Shown in pieces: positions 42,511-51,570 of a stretch of 64,000 nucleotides of DNA (positions are counted from its first letter, which is position 1; each line of letters starts with the position of its first letter). The DNA lies in contig NZ_CP039727.1 of the NCBI RefSeq assembly GCF_005154805.1, positions 2,787,501 through 2,851,500 of the forward strand. Reading direction: 5' to 3'. Origin of the DNA: Bacillus sp. S3. Its GTDB lineage: Bacteria; Bacillota; Bacilli; Bacillales; Cytobacillaceae. A model generated the notes under the pieces. It was not told the DNA's origin. It was given only the letters and a program-made list of their open reading frames with translations, and made no database searches. The translations under genes and the position numbers were made by a program.

Positions 42511-43179
42511 TTAATTTCCGCTTCGATATAACTCGCGGCTCTTGTAACCTTTTCCGAGAATCATTTTCATTTCCTCGCGTCGTTTTGCTTTTGTTACCTC
42601 TTGTTTTGCACTGTATACATATCGAGCCCAATCTTTACGGTACCCAGGGGTAAGTGATTGATAGAAGGCAAGTAAGTCCGGTGTATCCTGTAAATCCTTT
42701 TCTACCACTGGAATATAGGAAATATAATCATCCACACATTGACTCGCTTTCGGAGATGTTTGATTTTTGGATTTTGAATCTTCTTTCAGACCAACCACCG
42801 TAAAAACCTCATCTAACCCGACCATACGAGAAAATTTGATCGTGCTTGTCCCAATATAGCCATCTTGATCTGCACCTATCCCGCTTAACAAATCATCACG
42901 ATGAATGAAGGTTGGATAGATTTTATTTCCCTTTTTTGGATAAGCCAGATACATATAGCCGTTTTTATTTAGATAATTTTTATCAATGACCTTTTTTACA
43001 AGTTCCTGTAAAGATGCCATATCTAATACAAAGGCAAAAATAAGATCATATGAATGTTCGCGCAGTTCATTATCATAACCAGTGAGTTCTGCCAAATAAT
43101 CAGCACCATAGGGTAAATGTAGTACGGCTATTTTTTTATATTTCTGTAGATTTAGTTTTTCTACTATTGTTTTTCCCAT
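42511..43179 (-). CDS. YdeI/OmpD-associated-like protein
   Basis: A 222-residue cytosolic protein. The C-terminal ~60 residues (LAFYQSLTPGYRKDWARYVYSAKQEVTKAKRREEM) match the YdeI/bacteriocin-protection family tail. The N-terminal half (KKIAVLHLPYGADYLAELTGYDNEL...YDLIFAFVLDM) resembles a DUF3052-like fold. Two ATGs in a row (43182, 43179) follow AGGTGG; the second has better spacing. Function not known. Confidence 0.7.
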   Translation of the reverse strand: MGKTIVEKLNLQKYKKIAVLHLPYGADYLAELTGYDNELREHSYDLIFAFVLDMASLQELVKKVIDKNYLNKNGYMYLAYPKKGNKIYPTFIHRDDLLSGIGADQDGYIGTSTIKFSRMVGLDEVFTVVGLKEDSKSKNQTSPKASQCVDDYISYIPVVEKDLQDTPDLLAFYQSLTPGYRKDWARYVYSAKQEVTKAKRREEMKMILGKGYKSRELYRSGN

Positions 43180-43330
43180 CATTCCACCTGCTTGGATATT
43201 TTCGAATTGTAAAAATACAATAATTAGTATACATCGTTAGTTATGTCATTGCTATTTTTTTATTTAAAAATGGGCTAGACCCCCGGCGTTTAAAATATTG
43301 CTGCACCAGTGGTCTGAACCCAAAAATGGT

Positions 43331-45934
43331 TTACATTCCTTTATACGCTAATCGGTAAATCTCCGCTAATTCTGTAACTAACGGAAGCTTTGGATTGGCA
43401 GTTGTACATTGATCTTCAAACGCACGATCTGCTAAGAAATCAACTTTGCTTTCGAAGTCTGCTTGATCGATATTGTTTGCCTCTAAACTCATTGGGACTT
43501 CTAGTTCTTTGGCTAATTGAATGATAGCCTGCACGAGACTCTCAACACCTTCCTCAGTTGTGTTTGCTGGGAAACCCAAAGTTCTAGCAATTTCTGCATA
43601 ACGTTTATCTGCTTTGAAGTGGTTATACTTTGGAAATGCGGTAAACTTCTTCGGTTTTGTGGCATTGTAGCGAATAACATGCGGCAAAAGTACCGCATTC
43701 GCACGTCCATGTGCAATATGGAATTCAGCTCCTAATTTATGAGCTAGACTATGGTTTATTCCTAAAAAGGCATTTGCAAATGCCATACCCGCAATTGTTG
43801 AAGCATTATGAACCTTTTCACGTGCCTCTTCATCACTGCCATTTTTGTAGGCTCTTGGCAGGTATTCAAAGACCAATTGGATTGCTTTCATCGCCAGTCC
43901 ATCTGTAAAGTCATTGGCCATACAGGATACATACGCTTCTATCGCATATGTTAATACATCCAAACCTGTATCGGCTGTAATGTGTTTTGGTACCGTCATG
44001 ACGAACTGGGGATCAATAATCGCCACATCTGGTGTCAATTCATAATCAGCGAGCGGGTATTTCGTATTTGATTCCTTATCGGTAATCACGGAGAATGAGG
44101 TTACTTCTGATCCTGTACCGGAAGTCGTAGGAATGGCAACGAATTGCGCCCTTTCTCCAAGACGTGGATATTTTACGATTCGTTTGCGAATATCCAGGAA
44201 TTTTTGTTTTAAGCCAAAGAATTCGGTATCAGGAAATTCATAAAACAACCACATTCCTTTAGCAGCATCCATTGCTGAACCACCGCCAAGAGCAATTATG
44301 ACATCCGGCTGGAATTTCGCCATCCTTTCTGCGCCTTTCATCACTGTTTCAATGGATGGATCTGGTTCCACCTCGGAAAAAATCTCACAGTGGACATAAT
44401 CTGGCCGCTTCCGTAAATAGTAAAGCACCTTATCAACATAGCCCAGTTTCACCATGCCGGGGTCAGTGACAATAAAAGCTTTTGAGATTTTCGGCATCTT
44501 TGCTAGATACTGAGTAGAGTTTTTCTCAAAGTATATTTTGGACGGCACTTTAAACCACTGCATATTGACATTCCTTTTCGCTACTTTTTTTATATTGATT
44601 AAATGTATCGCCCCAACGTTAGTGGACACTGAATTTCCGCCATATGAACCGCAGCCAAGAGTCAAGGAAGGAATATATCCATTATAAATATCACCAATTG
44701 CCCCTTGGGAGGATGGAGCGTTTACGATAATCCTTCCTGCTTTCATCCTTAATCCATACTCTTTGATGACCGTTTGATCATTGGTATGAATCACAGCGGA
44801 ATGCCCTAGACCGCCAAACTCCAGCATCTCTTCTGCCCTTCTATAGCCTTCATCATGACTGCTGACCTTGTAGCAGGCTAAGACAGGACTTAATTTTTCT
44901 CTTGATAGTGGAAATTTGGGACCGACTCCTTTTATTTCCGCGACGAGAATTTTCGTGTGTTCTGGAACCTTCACACCTGCTAGGGCGGCAATTTTGGACG
45001 CAGCCATCCCAACAATGTTTGGATTTACCGCACAGGATTGTTCATTGATGACTAATTTTTCAACCTTTTCTTTTTCTTCCTTATTTAAGAAATAGCAATT
45101 GTTCGCAATCATTTCCTCTTTCACTTCTGAGTAAATTTCTTTATCGATAATAACTGCTTGTTCAGAAGCACAAATCATTCCGTTATCAAACGTTTTGGAT
45201 AATATTAAGTCATTGACCGCCTGATGAAGATGAGCCGTTTTTTCAATATAGCAAGGGACATTTCCAGGTCCAACCCCAAGGGCTGGTTTTCCTGAACTGT
45301 ATGCGGATTTGACCATGCCAGCCCCGCCGGTTGCCAGAATCATCGATATTTTATTGTGGTTCATCAATGCTTGTGTAGCCTCAAGGGATGGGGTTTCAAT
45401 CCATTGAATGCAATTTTCCGGTGCTCCGGCTTTGATTGCAGCATCTCTCAGGATTCGAGCTGCTTCACTACTGCATTTTTGTGCAGATGGATGAAAGGCA
45501 AAAATAATAGGATTCCTCGTCTTGATCGAAATAAGTGATTTAAACATCGTAGTAGAGGTTGGGTTTGTGACAGGTGTAACCCCTGCAACCACACCTACAG
45601 GTTCAGCGATTTCAATCATACCCTCATGCTCGTTTTCATTGATGATTCCAACGGTTTTATCGTATTTGATATTATGGTAGACATATTCAGTTGCAAACAT
45701 ATTTTTAATGATTTTATCCTCATATACCCCTCTTCCGGTTTCTTCAACAGCCAATTTTGCAAGGGGCATATGCTGATCAAGACCCGCCAAGGCCATTTGC
45801 TTGACAATTTGGTTAATCATTTCTTGATCAAAGCTGCGAAATTCCTCTAATGCTTTTAGACCGTTTTCCACCAAAGCATCAATCATGTTGGTCACCGATT
45901 GTTTTTCTTTTAGCGATTTTTCTACCACTGCCAT
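43331..45934 (-). CDS. adhE: Bifunctional acetaldehyde-CoA/alcohol dehydrogenase
   Basis: An 867-residue fermentative enzyme. The N-terminal half is an aldehyde dehydrogenase reducing acetyl-CoA (VGPGNVPCYIEKTA, catalytic Cys in FDNGMICASEQ). The C-terminal half is an iron-dependent alcohol dehydrogenase (ALGGGSAMDAAKGMW, HSLAHKLGAEFHIAHGRAN with the metal His residues). Together they regenerate NAD+ by making ethanol without oxygen. ATG at 45934 follows GGAGGG. A near-perfect Rex operator at 45991 indicates repression when NADH is low. Confidence 0.96.
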   Translation of the reverse strand: MAVVEKSLKEKQSVTNMIDALVENGLKALEEFRSFDQEMINQIVKQMALAGLDQHMPLAKLAVEETGRGVYEDKIIKNMFATEYVYHNIKYDKTVGIINENEHEGMIEIAEPVGVVAGVTPVTNPTSTTMFKSLISIKTRNPIIFAFHPSAQKCSSEAARILRDAAIKAGAPENCIQWIETPSLEATQALMNHNKISMILATGGAGMVKSAYSSGKPALGVGPGNVPCYIEKTAHLHQAVNDLILSKTFDNGMICASEQAVIIDKEIYSEVKEEMIANNCYFLNKEEKEKVEKLVINEQSCAVNPNIVGMAASKIAALAGVKVPEHTKILVAEIKGVGPKFPLSREKLSPVLACYKVSSHDEGYRRAEEMLEFGGLGHSAVIHTNDQTVIKEYGLRMKAGRIIVNAPSSQGAIGDIYNGYIPSLTLGCGSYGGNSVSTNVGAIHLINIKKVAKRNVNMQWFKVPSKIYFEKNSTQYLAKMPKISKAFIVTDPGMVKLGYVDKVLYYLRKRPDYVHCEIFSEVEPDPSIETVMKGAERMAKFQPDVIIALGGGSAMDAAKGMWLFYEFPDTEFFGLKQKFLDIRKRIVKYPRLGERAQFVAIPTTSGTGSEVTSFSVITDKESNTKYPLADYELTPDVAIIDPQFVMTVPKHITADTGLDVLTYAIEAYVSCMANDFTDGLAMKAIQLVFEYLPRAYKNGSDEEAREKVHNASTIAGMAFANAFLGINHSLAHKLGAEFHIAHGRANAVLLPHVIRYNATKPKKFTAFPKYNHFKADKRYAEIARTLGFPANTTEEGVESLVQAIIQLAKELEVPMSLEANNIDQADFESKVDFLADRAFEDQCTTANPKLPLVTELAEIYRLAYKGM

Positions 45935-45990
45935 GTTTGTTCCCTCCAATTGTTTAAAAGCACATATTTTGATCATTCACAAACCTTAAT

Positions 45991-46008
45991 TTGTGAATTA
46001 TTTCACAT
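45991..46008. promoter_or_regulatory. Rex operator upstream of adhE
   Basis: TTGTGAATTATTTCACAT matches the Rex consensus TTGTGAAATATTTCACAA at 16 of 18 positions, 57 bases from the adhE start. A wider repeat, TTTTGATCA (45967) / TGATCAAAA (46012), frames it. Rex releases DNA when the NADH/NAD+ ratio rises. Confidence 0.9.
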
Positions 46009-46036
46009 GTGTGATCAAAAAAATATCAGGAGCGTT

Positions 46037-46264
46037 TTACTCGCAAACAGGATTTCTTGGAATTTTTTCAAATAAAATGTCAGTTAGGACTTTTGAATAT
46101 TTTTTGACGATGATAACGTAATTTACCGTCCAAATAAAAGCAGGAATTTCTTCGTTTTCTTTAAATAACATGGCTTCAAATTCATCACCCACTGTTTCTT
46201 CAAATAATTCTTGAGTATAGGTTTCAGAATCGGTTGAGAAGGTTTTCCATTCACAAATCATCAT
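46037..46264 (-). CDS. Small protein of unknown function (75 aa)
   Basis: A 75-residue acidic protein (CEWKTFSTDSETYTQELFEETVGDEFEAMLF) with a hydrophobic core strand FIWTVNYVIIVKKYS. No family was recognised. The start is ATG-ATG at 46264/46261 after AAGGAG, a convincing site. It lies upstream of adhE in the same direction, so the adhE promoter/Rex site falls just after its stop. Confidence 0.65.
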   Translation of the reverse strand: MMICEWKTFSTDSETYTQELFEETVGDEFEAMLFKENEEIPAFIWTVNYVIIVKKYSKVLTDILFEKIPRNPVCE

Positions 46265-46607
46265 CTATCATCACTCCTTGTTCTTTATGTATTTATCATA
46301 ACATGAATTTTATATAATACATTGTGAAATATTGAACAAACTTTGAAAACTTAGTAATTATTGATAAATATAGGACAATCGTCATATCGACAATAACAAG
46401 TACGTAAAATCAAGAAAGCGATTTCATCTTTATTATTATTCTACTATAATAAATATTCATGAGGTACGATAAATTAAAATAAAAAGTCCCTATTAATATT
46501 TACATCTGACTATTTTCACTTTAACATGAAAAGGGTTGATACCAATCTTCAAATGGAGATTGTGCTTAGCGTAAAAAAACAATATAGAAATGGAGCCAGA
46601 GTAACCA
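46265..46607. other. Intergenic region with a possible pabA promoter
   Basis: AT-rich, no genes seen. The right end holds a weak promoter, TTGTGC (46560-46565), 17 bases, TATAGA (46583-46588), about 20 bases before pabA. The left part should contain the promoter of the 75-aa gene. Confidence 0.45.
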
Positions 46608-47210
46608 GTGATTTTAGTAATTGACAACTATGACTCATTTACGTTCAATTTAGTCCAATATATCCAAACAATTGGCGAAGATGTTGTTGTGATCCGGAAT
46701 GATCAATTGTCGCTAAAAATGATAGAAGAAATGAAGCCTGATCATCTTCTACTTTCTCCAGGGCCAGGTAATCCCGATTCAGCCGGTCTATGTTTAGATA
46801 TTGTGAAAAGATTTTATCGAGAAATCCCCATATTAGGGGTTTGTTTAGGGCATCAAATTATTGCGCAAGCGTTTGGTGGAATCATTATTAAAGCTTTAAA
46901 ACCCATGCATGGAAAAATCTCATCTCTTACACATGATCAAAATGGGATTTTTCGTGATTTACCATCTCCATTCCAGGTAACAAGATATCATTCATTAATC
47001 ATCGATGAGTCCACCCTTCCAACTTGTCTAGAAATCAGTGCAAGAAGTGAGGATGGAGAAATAATGGCAATCCGTCATAATCAATATAAAGTGGAAGGCG
47101 TTCAATTCCACCCCGAGTCTATCTTGACGAAAAACGGCTTACAGATGTTAGAGAATTTTTTTAAAAAGGAATGTAAAAATGAATATACAAAAGCCTCTCT
47201 TATCTTTTGA
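46608..47210 (+). CDS. pabA: Aminodeoxychorismate/anthranilate synthase glutaminase subunit
   Basis: A 200-residue class I glutamine amidotransferase: DNYDSFTFNLVQY start, LSPGPGNPDSAG oxyanion region, nucleophile Cys in LGVCLGHQIIAQAFGG, and His/Glu in GVQFHPESIL. It delivers ammonia to PabB for 4-amino-4-deoxychorismate (folate pathway); in Bacillus one protein often also serves tryptophan synthesis. It starts with GTG at 46608. The gene overlaps pabBC by 32 bases. The partner being PabB, with no trp genes near, favours the folate role. Confidence 0.93.
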   Translation: MILVIDNYDSFTFNLVQYIQTIGEDVVVIRNDQLSLKMIEEMKPDHLLLSPGPGNPDSAGLCLDIVKRFYREIPILGVCLGHQIIAQAFGGIIIKALKPMHGKISSLTHDQNGIFRDLPSPFQVTRYHSLIIDESTLPTCLEISARSEDGEIMAIRHNQYKVEGVQFHPESILTKNGLQMLENFFKKECKNEYTKASLIF

Positions 47211-48948
47211 ATTTGCAGATTCAAACGGTATAATAAAACCGCTGACTTTTCAAAATCCATTTAAGGTGATTACAGCGTATACAATCGATGAGGTATTGCC
47301 AAGCCTTAAACTAGTTGAGGATGCTGTTGAGAACGGTTATTATGCTGCAGGGTTTCTTTCCTATGAGAGTGCAGCTGCCTTCGATACTGCTTATAGCGTT
47401 AGAAGCGGAGGTAAAATGCCTCTCTTATGGTTTGGCATTTTTCAAAATCCATTGCCGCAATCGCTTAACAGCAACGCCACCTACAGTCTCACGGAATGGA
47501 TACCATCAATTAGTATGGCGGAATACGATCAAGCGATTCTATCTATAAAGGAATCGATAGAACGTGGTGATACTTATCAGACAAACTATACGATACGTCT
47601 TAAATCTCATTTCCAAGGGGACGATATCGCTTTTTTTGAAAATCTTAAAAGGGCACAATCTTCCAATTACAGTGCATACATCAACACCGGTGAACAAAGT
47701 ATTTTATCCGCCTCACCTGAATTGTTTTTTCACTTAAAAGATGACAAAATTACCACCCGGCCGATGAAAGGTACATCGAAAAGAGGAAAATCGGCAGCTG
47801 AGGATCAAGCAAACGCCAATTGGCTTTATCATTCAGATAAAAATCGTGCTGAAAATGTGATGATTGTCGACTTGCTGCGAAACGACTTAGGCATAATCGC
47901 CGAACCAGGAACAGTGTCTGTAACAAAGTTATTTGAAATTGAGCAATACCCTACCGTTCATCAAATGACTTCAACGATCAATGCACGGGTGTCAAGCAAT
48001 ACCAGACTCGTTGAAATCTTTAAGGCTCTTTTTCCATGTGGATCCATTACAGGTGCGCCAAAAATTAGCACGATGAACATTATTGCAGACTTAGAGCAGG
48101 AACCGCGTGAGGTATATTGTGGGGCGATTGGATTTATCACACCGGAAAAGGAAGCTATCTTTAATGTGCCGATTAGAACCGTAATGATTGAACATCAATC
48201 TAGCCAAGCTACCTATGGTGTTGGCGGAGGAATCACTTGGGATTCCACTACTGAGGGGGAATATCAAGAAATCCTGGCCAAAGCAAGCTTACTTAAAGAG
48301 AACAGACCTGAATTTCAATTGTTGGAAAGTTTGTTTTTAAATAATGGAACTTATTTCTTATTAGTAGAACATCTCAATCGTTTGAAAAATTCAGCTAACT
48401 ACTTCGGATTTCAGTGCAATCTAACCGATGTAAAAAGGGCATTGGATAAATTTTCAATGAAAAATCGCAGTGGTAAGCTAAAGGTACGTCTCCTTTTGTC
48501 TAAAAACGGCGACATTGACATCGAAGGAAATTTAATTACACATCCAGGGGCAGATTTGAAGGTGCTGCTTGCTGATATACCCGTAGATAAGAACAATATC
48601 TTCCTCTACCATAAAACGACTAACAGGGATATGTATTCACAATTTCAGGTACGAAAACCCGCCGATATGTTCGATGTGCTCCTTTGGAACAATGATGGGG
48701 AGTTGACTGAATTTACAAATGGGAACGTTGTCTTGGAAATAGATGGGTTATTATGGACACCCCCATTAAAAAGCGGCTTACTAGCAGGAACTTTTCGTGA
48801 GCAGTTGCTAAATAATGGTGAAATTGGCGAAAAAACAATAACCATTACTGACCTGCAAAAAAGTACGAGAATCTGGTTTATCAATAGTGTACGAAAATGG
48901 CTCGAGGTTCAATTAATAAATGATAAAAGGAAAGCGAACAGTTTGTAA
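47179..48948 (+). CDS. pabB: Aminodeoxychorismate synthase component I fused to aminodeoxychorismate lyase
   Basis: A 589-residue fusion. Residues ~1-380 are a chorismate-utilising domain (GDTYQTNYTIRLK, RPMKGTSKRG, MIVDLLRNDLG, PCGSITGAPKI, YGVGGGITWDSTTEGEY). Residues ~385-589 are a class IV PLP fold like PabC (LNNGTYFLLVEHLNRL, YHKTTNRDMY with the PLP Lys, GELTEFTNGNVV, GLLAGTFREQLL). With PabA it would convert chorismate to 4-aminobenzoate in two genes. ATG at 47179 lies inside pabA after AAAAAGGAATG. Fusions of this kind are known. The lyase domain is less conserved than the synthase, so its activity is less certain. Confidence 0.93.
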   Translation: MNIQKPLLSFEFADSNGIIKPLTFQNPFKVITAYTIDEVLPSLKLVEDAVENGYYAAGFLSYESAAAFDTAYSVRSGGKMPLLWFGIFQNPLPQSLNSNATYSLTEWIPSISMAEYDQAILSIKESIERGDTYQTNYTIRLKSHFQGDDIAFFENLKRAQSSNYSAYINTGEQSILSASPELFFHLKDDKITTRPMKGTSKRGKSAAEDQANANWLYHSDKNRAENVMIVDLLRNDLGIIAEPGTVSVTKLFEIEQYPTVHQMTSTINARVSSNTRLVEIFKALFPCGSITGAPKISTMNIIADLEQEPREVYCGAIGFITPEKEAIFNVPIRTVMIEHQSSQATYGVGGGITWDSTTEGEYQEILAKASLLKENRPEFQLLESLFLNNGTYFLLVEHLNRLKNSANYFGFQCNLTDVKRALDKFSMKNRSGKLKVRLLLSKNGDIDIEGNLITHPGADLKVLLADIPVDKNNIFLYHKTTNRDMYSQFQVRKPADMFDVLLWNNDGELTEFTNGNVVLEIDGLLWTPPLKSGLLAGTFREQLLNNGEIGEKTITITDLQKSTRIWFINSVRKWLEVQLINDKRKANSL

Positions 48949-48960
48949 ACTGTTCGCTTC
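48932..48960 (+). terminator. Terminator of pabA-pabBC
   Basis: AAGCGAACAGTTT / AAACTGTTCGCTT forms an almost loopless perfect stem across the stop codon, followed by CTTATTT. Confidence 0.75.
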
Positions 48961-48977
48961 TTATTTGGTAACGGAGG

Positions 48978-49463
48978 TTATTTATATATCGCCGCAACCA
49001 CTTGATCGTAAGTCATTTCACTGTCCACGACATATACCCCTGGACGCAAACGATTTTCTATCCCCTTTTGCTCGATATCCTGAGAAAAAGCAAATGCATC
49101 CTGCACCAAGTTTCCTTGTACTAGTGCCTTGCCGACGTCAATGCTCGTCATACCTTCTGATACATTCACAATCACTTTTGTGACTGTTTTGGCAGGTTCG
49201 TTGTTTTCAGAAGGGTTTTTCTTTTCTACTGCTGCCTTGGCATCCTTCAAATTCTGGTCATATTCAGTTTTGGATTGAACGACATATCCTTTCGTTTCAA
49301 GCTCTTTTTTCATTTCATTTTCTGATATTTTTACCGTTGTGCTTGATTTGGCTGTGGTGGCAGGTGCCTTTCCGTCACTCTTGTCAACAAAGTAAATAGC
49401 ACCGCAAATCAATGTGCTAATCAATATTCCGCCTGCAAAGCTGCTCAGTAAATTAATTCTCAT
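48978..49463 (-). CDS. MltG (YceG)-like LysM-subdomain protein, membrane-anchored
   Basis: A 161-residue protein with an N-terminal transmembrane helix (FAGGILISTLICGAIYFVD), a polar linker and a C-terminal region (VIVNVSEGMTSIDVGKALVQ...NRLRPGVYVVDSEMTYDQVVAAI) like the LysM-type subdomain of the MltG lytic transglycosylase. The catalytic YceG domain is absent. Short proteins of this type occur in Bacillus and are often misnamed aminodeoxychorismate lyase, so its being next to pabBC should not be over-read. ATG at 49463 overlaps the previous gene by 11 bases. Confidence 0.75.
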   Translation of the reverse strand: MRINLLSSFAGGILISTLICGAIYFVDKSDGKAPATTAKSSTTVKISENEMKKELETKGYVVQSKTEYDQNLKDAKAAVEKKNPSENNEPAKTVTKVIVNVSEGMTSIDVGKALVQGNLVQDAFAFSQDIEQKGIENRLRPGVYVVDSEMTYDQVVAAIYK

Positions 49464-49836
49464 TGGCAGCGGCACTCCCTTCATCACTTACCTGCTGCTG
49501 ATAAGGAGCAATAATCTGTTCGATTTCATTTTCAGTAATCTGTTTCATTTCTGCAATGCTTGCAACAGAGTAATTTCTTCTAAATAAATCTAATACCTCA
49601 CGCTTTAATTGTTTTTCCTCAGTAGAAAGTGAAATCCCTGCCTCATTCGTAACCACTTCCAGATCAAGCTCAAGATTTCGAATGGAATCTTGAAGGGCAT
49701 TAATTTCTTTCATTGTCGATATATGAATCAGATCAATTTGTTCATGTTCTGCCTTAGCTGACCGATTAGATTTTACTAGTGATATAATTAGTAAGATAGC
49801 GGATAGTAAAAATAATCCGGCTAATGTCCATTCCAT
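49453..49836 (-). CDS. Single-pass membrane protein with coiled coil
   Basis: A 127-residue protein: one N-terminal membrane helix (WTLAGLFLLSAILLIISLV), a heptad-like helical region (~30-75), and a short helix-turn-helix-like C-terminus (LDLFRRNYSVASIAEMKQITENEIEQII). The layout is like SwrB/YlxL-type proteins of Bacillus, but the family was not firmly recognised. ATG at 49836 follows AAAGGAGG (TTG at 49839 is in frame). It is coupled to the MltG-like gene by an 11-base overlap, so the two probably act together at the membrane. Confidence 0.7.
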   Translation of the reverse strand: MEWTLAGLFLLSAILLIISLVKSNRSAKAEHEQIDLIHISTMKEINALQDSIRNLELDLEVVTNEAGISLSTEEKQLKREVLDLFRRNYSVASIAEMKQITENEIEQIIAPYQQQVSDEGSAAANEN

Positions 49837-50108
49837 CAAAGTAATTCCTCCTTTAATTTATGCAAGTCCTTATTATACATCCAAAATTGTATTTTGGCGC
49901 TTTTAAACCCAAAAATACGACAAAAGTCGCAGGACCCTTACAAATATTGTGGATAAAGGAAGTCTATTCTTTCCTGCTCGTTTGCTTGAAATTGCGGGTT
50001 TTCCAAGTCTTGTAACGGTCTTATCTGAATTTGAATTCATTATTAGGATAAAATATAGTCGAGCAATATTCTAAATTGCTCAAAAAACTTCGTCGGGAGT
50101 GATGTATC

Positions 50109-50303
50109 ATGGCTAGAAACAAACTATTGGTTCCTGGTGCAGGCAATGTTTTGGATCAGATGAAAGAAGAAATCGCCAACGAGTTTGGAGTGGAGCTAGG
50201 TGCTGATACGACCGCACGAGCAAACGGTTCAGTCGGCGGTGAAATGACCAAACGCCTAATCGCCTATGCTGAACAATCGTTACGAAATCAACAGGAGCAC
50301 TAA
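50109..50303 (+). CDS. Alpha/beta-type small acid-soluble spore protein
   Basis: A 64-residue DNA-protecting spore protein. It has the GPR protease site region ([11 protein letters not shown]) and the DNA-binding signature ([19 protein letters not shown]). Such proteins coat spore DNA and are degraded at germination. RBS GGGAGTGATGT precedes ATG 50109. Expression is expected from SigG in the forespore; TGAATT at ~50030 with an AT-rich -10 is a possible promoter but not clear. It shows that the organism belongs to a sporulating lineage. Confidence 0.96.
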   Translation: MARNKLLVPGAGNVLDQMKEEIANEFGVELGADTTARANGSVGGEMTKRLIAYAEQSLRNQQEH

Positions 50304-50322
50304 CTTGTCGATTTCAGAAAAA

Positions 50323-50347
50323 GGGGTGTTCCGATTTGGAACACCCC
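50323..50347. terminator. Terminator between the spore protein and the 57-aa gene
   Basis: The perfect 10-bp stem GGGGTGTTCC / GGAACACCCC has a 5-base loop. On the minus strand it is followed by TTTTTC, on the plus strand by CCTTCCTT, so it is strongest for the minus-strand gene. Confidence 0.8.
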
Positions 50348-50360
50348 CTTCCTTCCTGAA

Positions 50361-50534
50361 TTAATTCGCAAACAAAATCTTGATTTCACTTTCTGCCTCG
50401 ACCATTCTGCCAAAACGATAACCTTCAATTAGTACATGTCGCTCATGGTCACTTAAGCGGCGTCCCCATTTAGCCTCTAAATAGAAAATGGCTTCGTTAT
50501 AGAAAATTTCCGGGTAATCAAAAGGGGTTTTCAT
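50361..50534 (-). CDS. Small conserved-looking protein (57 aa)
   Basis: An open frame of 57 codons from ATG 50534 to TAA 50361, preceded by GGATGGAG at ideal spacing and followed by a terminator. The product begins MKTPFDYPEIFYNEAIFYLE and continues with KWGRRLSDHERHVLIEGYRFG, an amphipathic helical protein rich in aromatic and charged residues. No family was recognised. RBS, terminator and composition support a real gene. Confidence 0.7.
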   Translation of the reverse strand: MKTPFDYPEIFYNEAIFYLEAKWGRRLSDHERHVLIEGYRFGRMVEAESEIKILFAN

Positions 50535-50584
50535 TCGCGCAACTCCATCCTCTGCTAAAGTCTTCCTTTACAGTCTTGACAAGA

Positions 50585-51535
50585 TTATCTTGTTTTAAAA
50601 AGGAATTGCTTTTTCCAAACGGTTAAATCAAAATTAGCGGACAATGATCCGATTTCCGTTGTCGCAGCAGCACCAACATGATTTGAAAACTGAAGATAAT
50701 TTGTTAATTGGGATTGAGTGGCTGGCTTTCCTTGTTCGTGAAAACAATATAAAAGTGCTGACATAAAGGCATCACCTGCTCCGGTTGTATCGATGGCATT
50801 GACCGTCGGGGCAGAAACAAAAATATTGTTTCCATTGATTACAGCACAAGCCCCTTTCCTTCCCATCGTTATGAAGAGAAAAGGAATTTGATAGGTTGAT
50901 AATTTTTCTATACCTTCTTCTAATGAGTCTGTTTCTGTTAAAAAATTCAACTCATCTTCCGCAAGCTTAACGATATCTGCCTGTTTGAGAAATGCTGCAA
51001 TTGTTTTACGGCAATGTTCCTCGCTCTCCCACCTCTTAGGACGAATGTTTGCATCAAAGGCAATCATATTTTGGGATTCTTTCGCATATTTGATTGCAGC
51101 TTCTGTTGTCTGTTTTGCTTTATTCAGAAAAAGTGTTCCAGAACCAAAATAAAAGATTTTAGCTTGTTCAAAAACCTCTCTCGTTAATTCATCTGCCGAT
51201 AGAACTTCATCCGGTGTCGGGTTCGAATAAGAATGGAAATATCGTTCTCCGTTTTCATTTATATGAACATATACACCACAGATTTTTTTCTTCGGAGAGT
51301 GGATAGAAAAGTCAGTATCAATCCGGTCTTTTCTTAATTCATTTTCTACAAATTCACTGATCTCATCCTTACCAAATTTACACAAATAATAGGTTGGAAT
51401 CCCAAGTCTCCGTGAACCCACTGCTACATTTACGGTAGCGCCTCCTAGCAACTGCTGATATTCAGTATTCGTTCTATCTATTGAAATATAGTCTACAAAT
51501 GCTTCTCCTAATGAGATTATTCCCTGCTTACCCAA
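50585..51535 (-). CDS. PfkB-family carbohydrate kinase (fructokinase-like)
   Basis: A 316-residue sugar kinase of the ribokinase family: GEAFVDYISID start, GGATVNVAVGSRRLG, AFDANIRPKRW (fructokinase-type DxNxRxxxW), and the ATP/catalytic signature DTTGAGDAFMSAL with the base Asp. It is likely to phosphorylate fructose or a similar free sugar. TTG at 51535 follows AAAGGGGGA. No sugar transporter or sucrase gene is adjacent, so the substrate is inferred only from the motif. Confidence 0.88.
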   Translation of the reverse strand: MGKQGIISLGEAFVDYISIDRTNTEYQQLLGGATVNVAVGSRRLGIPTYYLCKFGKDEISEFVENELRKDRIDTDFSIHSPKKKICGVYVHINENGERYFHSYSNPTPDEVLSADELTREVFEQAKIFYFGSGTLFLNKAKQTTEAAIKYAKESQNMIAFDANIRPKRWESEEHCRKTIAAFLKQADIVKLAEDELNFLTETDSLEEGIEKLSTYQIPFLFITMGRKGACAVINGNNIFVSAPTVNAIDTTGAGDAFMSALLYCFHEQGKPATQSQLTNYLQFSNHVGAAATTEIGSLSANFDLTVWKKQFLFKTR

Positions 51536-51570
51536 GATAGTCCCCCTTTATAAATGTAAATCTAATTGGA

